Assembly: GCF_945859705.1 (NCBI RefSeq)
Contig: NC_079138.1
Location: forward strand, 7,440,001 to 7,504,000
DNA length: 64,000 nt
From: Episyrphus balteatus
Taxonomy: Eukaryota; Arthropoda; Insecta; Diptera; Syrphidae
Direction of reading: 5' to 3'
Shown: piece after piece, positions 28,101 through 40,100 of the stretch
Layout of the letters: every line of letters starts with the position of its first letter
Position numbering within the stretch: the stretch's first letter is position 1
Notes under the pieces: generated by a model
The model's database searches: none
What the model was told of the DNA's origin: nothing
Seen by the model: only the letters and a program-made list of their open reading frames with translations
Translations under genes and position numbers: made by a program

Positions 28101-31100
28101 AATATCGATAAAACCTTTAAAAATTCGTTTTTTGTTCTTAATTTTGTAACAAATTGTAAAATTATAACACTGGTTAAAAAAATTAAACTTTTTTTTTTGT
28201 TGCCGAAACAAAAATATACTTTTCTGAAGGTTTTCGGTGTGGTGAACTCGAATCTGAAGTCAAAAAAAATTAATCAGTTCCCGTTTTTGAAATATTACCG
28301 TTAGAAAATGCAGTACTTCGGACCTTATTTTTTTATATAAGGAACATTTTTTGAGCATATTTAGTAACGGTTTTCATAAGTACTATTTACCACCTTTTTA
28401 AATCTGTTTAAATCTTTCTGATATCTTTTTTACTGCCCGAGATATCCTAAGTTGTTTGGTATTTTTATAAATTTTATAACGTCATTGTCTTCTATATGAT
28501 ATATGAAGTCAAACCCACTTACTTCAGTTTGAGATATCTCGGGCAATATAAAAGATATTGAAAAGATTTAAACAGGTGTCGAAAGATGGAAAACAGTTCT
28601 TATAGAAACCGTAACTAAATATGCTCAAACAATTTTCTTTATACAAAAGAAGAAGGTCTGAAGAATTAAAAAAAAACGTATTTTTGCATTTTCTAACGGT
28701 AATATCTTAAAAACGGGAGCTAATTAATTGTTTCTGACTTCGGATTCGAGTTCAGCACACCAAAAACCTTCAGAAAAGTATATTTTTGTTTCGGCAACAA
28801 AACCCTTGTAAACCAGTGTAATAACACTGTGATAGTTCAAAAAACCGACAGAGAGCTCTCATGTTTACTAAAGATAATTCGAGTATGCTGAACACGATGG
28901 CGTACTTAGTTTTTCTGGATTAGGTCAAATAAGAAAGATTTTTGCGTTTGAAATTTTGTTTGTACATGCCAAAAATGAGGGTATAAAACACCATATATTT
29001 TCCAATTTTTGATTTTTTATCGATGTAAAATGATGGAAAATCTATTTTTTTTCTAAGCATTGTACGTAAGACAAGTTATTTAAAAAAAATATGTCGAATG
29101 ACTATTTAAATCATTATTTTATGGAAAAAAACGTCGATTTTTCTTACATTTTTTAACTATAAAGGTACAAATGTATGCGAAAACTCAACATTTTTATGTA
29201 GACACCTTTTATGTGTTAGTACTCTGGAATATTATACATATGTAGATGTAGATATTTAATTAAAAAATCAGGCATGGTATCAATATTTTAATTTAAATGC
29301 TTTCAATTTGTTTTAAAATTAAAACATATTTACTATTACTTCCATCTGCATACTGCATTATATGAGCTTACATACACAACACATAATATATTTGTCACAG
29401 TCCATCTCTAACTTAAGGGGGTTTGTCACGCTTATCTGTTTCGACTCCTTTAACGGTCATCTGTTTTTTATTAATTTTTTTAGCTACTTGAGCCCATGGG
29501 TGTTTTGCCCCCTTCCGATCTTACCTGATATTCTAGAATATTTTTTTTCTTAAGGTTCAAACCTTTAGGATTCATTCTCTCACAAAAAATACTCTTGAAT
29601 ATCCAACTTTCATTATAAAAAAGAATAAGTTAAAAACTTTAAATATCTCACGGTAAAAAGTGCAACTTACTTTAAACATAAACGGTAACGATTTGTTGAA
29701 AAATTCCATATTTTATCCTGAAATACAAGATCAAATCGTTGCCACCGAGTGCTGCATTTTAATTTAAGTACCTAATACGAAAAATATTAGAAAAATTGAA
29801 GAAAAATCGATGAACTTTTCCATGAAAATAATGATTTAAATAGTCTTTCGACAGATTTTTTTTCAAATACCTTTTTTTTACAAATAATACTTCCAAAAAA
29901 ATAGATTTTTCATCATTTTACATAGATAAAAAATCAAAAATTAGAAAATATATGGTGTTTTATAGAGTCATTTTTTGCATGTACAAACAAAATTTCAAAC
30001 GCAAAAATCTTTCTTATTTGACCTAATCCAGAAAAACTAAGTACGCCATCGTGTTCAGCATACTCGAATTATCTTTAGTAGATATGAGAGCCCTCTGTCG
30101 GAAAAAAAAAGTTCCATTTTCGAAAACAGTGAATCAAACGCGCAAGGCATAGCTATTCTGGTTGGAAATAGATTGTTCCAAAAAAATGTCTTACTAACTT
30201 TTTTCATTAATCTAACCATTCTAAAGATATTCGAGGTCAAATTTAAAAAAAATTATAAAAACATTTTTTACTTTTCATTCCATGTAAAAATGGAAACTTG
30301 CAAAGCGGAGGACCTTCCCATTAATATTAAGAGCAATCGATTTTTCGGAGTACCAAATAAAAAAAAAAAAAGAATTTTGATTTTTTTTGACCCACCCTAA
30401 TGGGTACTGTTATTATTTTATTTTTGTTTTGACAGATTTGTATATAATTGTGTCATAAATTGATTTCGAATTTTGCAACAATTCGCATTTCATCTTAATT
30501 TTTTTTTTGTATTTGAAGACGAATTTGTGTCAGCGTTTTTCTAGCTTCTCTTATATTGTAACGTATAACAGAAATCTTACCAAATAATTTTCTAATGTTA
30601 AAATAAAATTTTTTGACCATAAACTTTAAAATCAATTTAAAACAAAGAAAGATCCAACTGAAATATTTCTATTTGAACTATGTCTCGGTGCGGTGGGAGT
30701 TAAGGGGCCAACCCATAGAATCCGTCACATGCGTTACGTCGAAGTTTTTAACTGACAACTCGATAAAATGCACACGTTCTTATGAGAACCGACCCATACA
30801 TGACGGACTCGACGGATGCGGTTTATGGGCAGTTGAAAACATCTACGTAACGGATGTGACGGATTCTATATGTTTTTCCCCTTTTAGTTAATTTTTAATG
30901 TTTGTTTTTAATCCTAGTAAGAGGATGAATATTTTCATAACCCTTCAAAATAAAAAATAACATTGTATTTACATGTTTTTAATTTTTTTTTTTTTGCAGA
31001 GCACGTTCTTGAAAAGTCATATCACGGTTTAATAAGAGAAAATGAAACTATAGTCGAAATTACGCCACTTATTAAAGTTGACGAAGAAAAAATTTGTGAT

Positions 31101-34100
31101 TTTCGTATACTGAAGAAGCCATATCATGAGATACCATTTCAAGTAAGTAAAATTTGCTTTTCTTATTTTTTATTTGCGATATAAGTACTATAGGGAAAGT
31201 TTAGGATTCGAAAAAAAAATCGAATACGAGATAACAATTTTACATGACATTACGATGATAGAGTAAAGTGGGTCCGGCAATTCTGTCCGTCTGTACGTTA
31301 TCGATTAAAAAAGTAATCGATTACAAGTAATCAGATTACATTTGTAATCAATAAGTAATCCTGATTACATTTGTAATCAGTAATTAGTAATTCTATTACT
31401 GATTACATTGCTAATAGTGAAAGGTGAAACAAGCCATATTTTAATAGACTGAAATTTAAATTTGAATCTTATTTGCATACTTAGTAGTTCCGAAACACTT
31501 TTTCGAACTCTTTTTTCGAATTTTATTGCGAATATTGATTGATTCTGACGCTGCTGTGCCCTTCTTGATGATAGTTTGAAAATAAACTCTTCTTGTTCCA
31601 GGGGCGTATTCAGGTTTGCTTCTTGGGGGAGTTTAATGGCAAAATTTTTTTTTTTTTCGAAAGTTTTGATAGCAGGCATAAACTTGAAAATATGCTTTTT
31701 GAATTACAAACATTAAAATTTGTGCGTTTTGTATTTCGAATCGAAAAGTTCCGAATATTTCTTAAAATAACAAAACAAAAACGGTACGAGATTCATTTAA
31801 GTTAAGCGTTAAGCCTTAAGTTTTGACCAATTAAGACTATCCTCTCCCAAAAATACACTGTTCTCGATTAAATAATTTGCCTTAAAACAACTGTTCATTG
31901 TTTTCCGCTAGCCCAGAAATTTAAAATAAAAATCTTTTTTAATTAAGTTATATTTATTAGATTAAGTGATATTTAATAATAATATTTAATTTGCCTCAAA
32001 CAAGGTTGCTTACATTCGTATCTATAATCGGTTTGCCATTGATGATTAACAAATCGATAGTTGTTTCAAAAAATGTAACAGTTAGCTAATCTTTTTTATT
32101 TATTTTTTTTGTATTTATTTATTTATTATTAAAATTTGAGGAATGATATTCTTCTTTAAAAGTTTGCCGATGACAAATGTCATCTACAGAATTAACCTCC
32201 ACACAGCAATGCCACAGAAAGCTTATTTAATACATATTTTATGCACTTCATCATATAATCAAATAAAATCCTAACTGTTCGTGTTATTGCACAAATCTTC
32301 GTAAGTAGATCCTTTTTAGGTAAACTCCAAAAACTTGAAGTTTTTGTCGAAATCAATTATAAAATTGCTAAATGATAGCAGTTGAAGTTTAAATAATGTA
32401 TGAACATCTAAATTTATGTTTTTGATACCAAATGAAGGAGAATACACTTCTTATTATTTGGTCAAAACCAGAAAAGTGCAATTTTGTGACTTAACTCCTT
32501 TTTACCTTGTGGCAAAGATTTAATGATAATCAACATTACTCAAACTTGGAAGTTCTTTAAGGATAGGCAAACATTAAAGATAAACAACTTTAAGGATTGC
32601 TTTTTATATATGACTGCTTCTTTTATATGCTGGTAAGAAGCGACTTGACCAATTTTTTTTTTTAAAGTTTGAATATAATACTTACTCGGATTTTAGATTC
32701 ATATAAAATTCTACAGCACAGCTCAACTAATATTATCGAACAAATCAAAATAATCCCCAATATCCCCAAAATATGGTAAAATAGTTTGTTTGAAATTTTT
32801 TTAACTTTTAATTTCTGTTCATGTTCTAAAACTTCAACATTTTGAAAATCATCTTACTCAAGAGATTTCAGTATCACATAACAATTTCTTGTTTAAGTTT
32901 TGAGTTCTTAGGAGGGGGACCCCCTTGTATATACATTGAGGAAAACAAGAAGTTTTTAACTGACAGCTCAATAAAATACACACGTTCTTATGGAAAGCGA
33001 CCCATAAGCGACGGATCGGACGGAGGCCGAAGGATTCGACGGAAAAAGCAGCCCAAATTTCTACTTTTTCATCCGTCGTATCCTTTGATCAAAAAAAGAT
33101 CAGTTCCATTTTTTGCTTCTGAGTGCACACCGGGGAATCTCAGAACTAAGAACTGTGTTCTTTTCTTCTCCGATTTTATCAATTGTGAACTTTCATTGTT
33201 CAGTTGTGAAGAAATTGAAATAAAAGTAACATTTTATGATATATGTATATAACAATATAATATATTATATCAATTAAATATCTAAATTCTGTTGTAGAGT
33301 TCAATTTTACAATCCCAAAGTCATACCTACAACTGATAAGATCTGTTATTAAAAATTGTTTTTAACTGAAGACCAAGTACCTACATGAAATCTAGCCGCG
33401 CATTTTATTTTATTAAAAAAAGAACGACGATAATAGTTAACAATTTTTTGCATCAGAACTTTATTAGTGCACATTCAGCGATAAAATATCGAACACACCT
33501 TTGAATTTGAAGTGAGCTGTCAAAAAGCAATCCGTCATACGACGTATTCTATGGGTCACCCCTTTCTGTCCCATCCTTCAACGCAAAGTTGAACCCATAT
33601 GGGTTGGGGCCTTTAGTTAAATCGATAAAATATCCTGGATTGGATCTGGTAAGTCATTTTGCAACACCTCCATTAATCAATATTCGCAATAAAAATTAAA
33701 AATTCAAAAAACTTAGGATTTTAAAGACTGAAACAATAAACACATCTTTTTAAGATTTCAACTGTTGGAGATTTTCCCAAGATTTCCCCAAATGTATGGG
33801 TTTTATTTTTTAACTACTTTTTTGTTTATTATTATTTTTCTCATAAGAATAAATTAATAAAACACTATGTTAATCACACATTTCTCGAAGAACATTTAAA
33901 AATTATTGTGGGCAAGAAAAAATGAATTCAATTTCAATTTTGTTTTTATTGAACTTGTTATTTACAATTGACTTAAAATTAACTTATGTCTAAGATTCAT
34001 TGATAGATACAAAATTTTGTTGGCACAGAGGGGGCCTAACCTTATACAATGACTAAGTTATAAAATATAAATAAATATTATACATGGATAAACTTAATTT

Positions 34101-37100
34101 AAAGTCTGCTGACTAGGTTGTCCTCTGGGTGTTCAGACCCGGATGTCCAGTTGTGGGGTTCAAGAAAAAATGAACATCCTTTTGAAATGTACATCTGACC
34201 AACCAAACGCACATACAAAGAATAATATAATAAGATATCACCCCATTATTATTCTTTTTTTTCGATTTTATTCTAAGTTTCGTTACCTTTAAAATGTTAT
34301 GTTCCAATTTTTATTAATTAATGAATTACTTTTATGTTTGTGTTTTTAGATATTTTTTTTTAATATATTATAAAAACAAATGTAATAAAAAAAAATGTAT
34401 TTTGATTACTGATTATTGTAATCATGTAAAAATGTAATCCGGATTACTGATTACATTTTGTAATCAGTAATCGTTAATCAGATTCCTTTTTTTGCCAACA
34501 TTAGCTAGAGCAATTCCTTCAAACTTGGTAGTCTTGGGCGATTCCCTAGAGGGGAAATGGAATTTTTTTAGGACTAAAACTAACGGTACTAATCACATAA
34601 TAATAATATTATGTTTAAAATTTGTATGTGTAGTATTACACATAAGAGTCAACTTTTGAAATAAATAAAATATTTTTTGTACCGTTTTTAACGGTACCTG
34701 TCATAAAACGGTTTTTTTTTTGTTTCTAAATATCTCGAAAAAGACTTACCCGATTTCAACGAAAATTTTTATACACTGAGGGAAAAAACAACTTTAAATC
34801 AGCGAAAACCACGTTGATTCAACTATTTTTCGGAATGATTTTGCGTTGACGACGAAGATTTTAAAATCAATGTTTCAACTTAAAAAAAAGCATCATTAAA
34901 AAAAAAAGAAAAAATGGGCAGCCGCTGGGGATCGAACCTACAACTCTTGGGTTACTAGGCGAATGCTTTAGCAACTTGCTATTTCACTGTTGGATATTAG
35001 AGTGATAAAATGCAACAAAAGATGAAGTCCGACAAAAATAAAAAAATTTCTTACGTTGTTTCAATTTTATTTTGAAGAAGTTTCATGTTAATTTTTTCAA
35101 CATTAAATCAACGTTGAACATTTTACGTTGCGTTTTTTCTCTCAGTGCACAAAAGCGTTTAAGTAAAGATAATATTAAAAAAATTTAAAAATAACACACA
35201 TTTTCAAATTTCGTTTTTATATTTTCCACTTCAGATTCTTTAATGTAGTAAGCTTAGAACAATATGTAAATAAATTATTTCTTCCAAATTGCATACCAAC
35301 TTTTTTTTAGAAGAATGTTAGATAATTTTATATACAAAAAATTATTTTTTTTTAAAAACGATTCTAACGATTTGCGAAAAATTTTTTCTAAAAATTCTTT
35401 TTTATATAAGATATAAAATTGCATATTTGTTTTTTTTTTGTAAAAGATCCATTACAAGGGTGTTTAATTAATTATGAAAACAGATTTTATTATTTTTTTT
35501 TATTCCTTGAAAATATCAAATTTTAAATTTTCCCTAATTTACTTGAAAATTAGAGTTATGTACTTTAAGCATAAGAGCAAGTACGTGCGACCCCAGTCGT
35601 GAATTTTATTTTTGTTTGTTTTTAAAAAATTTTGACATAAATTGGACCCAGAGACGTACGTTCAGCTGCTGAAGCCCCGGAGCATGATACAATTTGGGGA
35701 CCCCTTTTCTCTTTCTTAATCTTCAAGAATATAAAAGTTTCCTTTTATTTTTGTTTCAATATTTTGTAGCTCCTGGCGCTGATAGGCTATCGGTCAATTT
35801 TTATTTCAATTTGAAGTTTTATATTGTACTAATTCATTGTACTAATGGAAGTATTGTTTAAAATTTACGTTCTCAAAATTTTTTGTTTGCGACTGATGGT
35901 AGCGGTGGGCTATTTTGTTTAAAATGAACCTTGAATATTTCAAAAAGCGTTCGAGCCACAAAATTAGGGTTCGCGCAAAAAATTATGGTTTAAGAGCTAC
36001 AATAATTACTAAAAAAATTGAAATAAAGGCAATTTTTTTCAAAACTTCTCCATTGGCTTGAACGAAAGTGCACTTTTTTAATTTAAAATTGAAATAAAAA
36101 ATTACTCATAGGAGAGTACAAAATTATATTTAACTAGCTAGTGTGCGATTTTTGAAAGTAAGGGACGTGAAAAACCTTGTTGGAGATAACCCTTGAAATA
36201 TTACTTGTTTAATAGCAAGACATCCTATTTATTTTATTCTGCCTTTTAAGGAGAGATGACAGAATATTAATTGCCACTAATATAAACATGCATGTACCAT
36301 AGGGTGCTTCTTTTTTTTCAACTCTTACCCCCCCCAAAATATTAGTGCTTGACAAGAAAAGAACCCTTCCAAAAACTAGGAGCTGTAGCGCAACTCTAAA
36401 GGGTCGCTATTTTATTTTCATATGCATTTAACATCGTTTTCATTTTTTTGTTTTTTCATTCATTTTTTTTCAAATACATTTTTAAAAAATTGGACTTCAT
36501 GGTCGCCTGGTATGTACGAACAAAATTCTCGAAACAACTTTTGGTTTACATATATGATTTCACAGTAATCAGGCCTATGCATTTAGGTCAAAACATTAAA
36601 AAAAATTTTTGTAACTGACAAGTTGTCAGTCGTGTAAATGCGACATAACATTCAGACGAAAATATCTCCGTACAGCAGACCAAAGTCTCGAATCAATCAA
36701 TAAAATACAATGACACTGCTACATTTTCAATTTTTTTTTACAGATCGAACTGGTTAACAACCTTGGTATCTTAAAAGCTCGTCGAACACTTAATTGTGAA
36801 AAGCGAAAGAGCTATCATTTTGAAATTGTTGCCATATTCTGTGATAGTACACATTCAGCAAGTGCAACGGTTCATATATCTGTGATTGATATTAATGAAT
36901 ATGCACCAACTTTTCTTCAGCCATCTTATGTAACCGAAGTAGACGAAGGTCGTCTATATAAGGAAATAATTCGTGTGGAAGCAACAGACAAAGATTGCAC
37001 ACCATTATTTGGTGATGTTTGCAAATATGAAATACTTAATAACGATCAGCCATTTACAATCGATAATGAGGGTTCAATTAAAAATACCGATCCATTGTCG

Positions 37101-40100
37101 CATAAAGTATCGCACAATCATATATTATCAGTGGTGGCATACGACTGTGCCATGAAGGAGTCAGCACCGATAATGGTTAGCATTAAAGTGCGTAGGGTGT
37201 GTGAAGCCCGTTTAGTTGGAATACCGGAGCGTATTGATTATACGGTAAGCAAGACAATTTTATATATCAATGGCTTTTTATCAAAGTGAAACTATTTTTT
37301 TTTTTTATTATTTGAATTTAGGCCAGTTCCATAGAATCCCTTTCGTTATTTCCAAATGCACGTTTTGAGTTGTGCGATATGTATTGTAATGGTGAGGGCA
37401 TGGGAATCCGAACGTCGATTGCTTTAAAGGTATAGTAAAAGGGTCATAATAAAAAAAAATTCACAAGTTAAACTTTAAAAATAATTACACAGACGAAGCA
37501 TATATCTTTTGGCTGTGATCGTGATATAACAAACTGTACACCAGGCTATTCGCTAATTGATTTGCTTCCTCGAGGAACCGAATGGACAAAAGATCTAAGC
37601 TATGACGAGGGCTTTGAACCGGTTTTCCATTTTGATGGTTCGTCAGGGGTTGTTGTACCGGATAACTTGGTACAGCGACATGATTTTGCTTCCCGTCCAT
37701 TTAGTATTGTGACGATATTCAGGCATTTCAGTCTGCCGACATCAAATAAACATGCCAAAGAACACATTGTTTGTAGTGCCGATGATCACAGTAAGTCCTA
37801 TTTATTTAATGACTATTGCAATTTTTTGTATTTTCTATTCTATTTTGCTTGCAGAAATGAATCGCCATCATATGGCCCTGTTTGTTCGAAATTGCAGATT
37901 AATTTTACTTTTACGTAAGAACTTCAACGAAGGCGATTTGAATATATTCAGCCCAGCTGAGTGGCGCTGGAAGATACCACAAGTGTGTGACAACGAATGG
38001 CATCACTATGTGCTGAATGTCGATCAATCTAAAGTTGAACTTTACATTGATGGCTCCAAATTCGAAAATTCAGTAGAAGATCGACACAGTAATCCTGAAG
38101 TAATTGATGATTGGCCACTACATGCTGCACATGGTGTTAATACAACTTTAACTGTTGGTGCATGTTATCAAAGCTCTGAAAATCGCCTCAAACATGGATT
38201 TACTGGTGACATATCCGAAATAAAATTGTCATTGAATAGTGTCCTTTCAAGTGAAGATGTCAAGTGCGGTACCAATTGTGCGGAACATCTTGTACCACCT
38301 CCAGAAAAAATACTTGAAACCGATCAGCAAGTACAATCGAATGCTCAGCTTAATGAAATTTATATTGAAGGCAGCAACAAAGAGAATATCGAAAGCCTTT
38401 TGCAAAAAATTCAATACATTAACACAAAACAGAATCCAACTATTGGTCGCAGAAACATCGAAGTGCGAACAACAATGATGTGCATCAATCAAAGTGCAGT
38501 TCGTTTGCCCACTGTTGAGACTTATATTATGGTTAATGAACCGAATTCTATGGTTGCTGCTGCTGCCTCAACCAAAGATTTTTCGGAGCTTCAAAAAATT
38601 GGCAGCACTAGTAGTAGTGGAAGCGGAGCAACTGGAACCTCATCTGGAGGTTCATCATCGAGTACTGAAGATCATGAAAAGTCTTTGCCAGATGAGGACA
38701 AAGCAAAGATTGTCATCACTGGTAACTCCAATCATTTGGTATCTTATCCAGAAATCAAGCAAGGCGTTCGAATTTTGGGCAACATAAATATAAGCATTAT
38801 GACTGGAGGACAAATTCTCCACAATCTCCAAAGTTTGGATTCCTGTAGTGTAATCGTATTCCCAAGTTTGAATCCTGATCATGAGGAGATTGAAGTCGAT
38901 GGCGATGAATCACTATCATCGACTTTGGACATCAAAACTAATATTAACAAGGATGGCGTTGAAATGATTGGCTATGATACTACATCGAATTATTTAGATG
39001 TGCTTAAAGCTCTAGTTTATAGCAATAAAAAGCCAGCATATTATTTGAATAGGGTCTTTAAGCTATCTTGCTCACAATTAAATTCTCAATTTAAGAGCGC
39101 TGAGTACACACTTACACTCACCGTACTACATCCGAAGCAAAGTATTACAACAACGACGGCGGCGCCAAATAATCTTGCAATGCAACCACTTCAACAGCAA
39201 TATGGTAAATTTGTAATAAAAGTTCGATTAGGCGACTTTTGAAGATTTTTCGAAAGTTTTTTTTTGCAGAATAATTTATAAGTTCTTTTCTTCTTGTTTT
39301 TAGATACAAATATGTTCGCACATGCAATGATACATTCGCACGATGTCCAAGAGCCCAAATCTCGAGTGCATGCCATTACACACCACAGTAAGTTTCGTAT
39401 ATAGGTTTATTTTTTAGTTTATTTATTTTCTTAATATAAAAAATACTTGTGCTTTTCTTTTCAGCTGCAAACTCTCATCCAACTATGCTAATAATACTGA
39501 TATGCGTGTTCTTTGTCATCCTTCTTTGTGGGGTATCAATCGCGCGCATGAGAAACAGCAATCATAAATATATTGATAGACACCAGCCTTGTCCTAAGGT
39601 ATGTATGTAATGTTTTCTTTTTTTTTTTTGTTTCCTTAAGGGTTCAAGAAATAAGCGTACATATTTGTAAAGACGTCTTAACTTAGTTTAAAAGGTTTCC
39701 CAAAACTTTAAACGTGATTTTTGGAAAAGGTGTTTTCAAAGTCGATTGGCTTGAAATTTTTACACGATCTTCTTTGATGTCTTGGTTAGGTAATGATCAA
39801 AAAAGTAAGGCTTTCGACAGTAATTAAATTTTTTTAAGCCACTTTAGTTGTTAATTTTCTTGAAAAAAAAACCATTTTTCTTTAGGAACCCGCCATTTTG
39901 TCAAAAAAAAATTTTTTGACTATTTATTCGATCATTGCCTGTATTCATCTATTCTTAAAATTATTATTTTTTTTTTTATTTCTGATTATTTGTATGTTGG
40001 ATCAGAGATATCACCGCGAGACACCTTTTTGTGTATTGTATACATTTATTTTCCAAAAAAGAGAACACGAAATTTCGAAATCCTTCAATCGATGTATCAA

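Noticed and set aside
32842..33252. 136-codon open frame in Cals intron 2
   Set aside because: No recognisable domain. It crosses repeat sequence (GACGGA-rich) and lacks a plausible start or splice context.
34918..34990. Functional tRNA gene on the minus strand
   Set aside because: Box A and B-like motifs exist, but the anticodon and T stems do not pair well and it sits inside a MITE. The same reasoning applies at 6300, 21290 and 51840.
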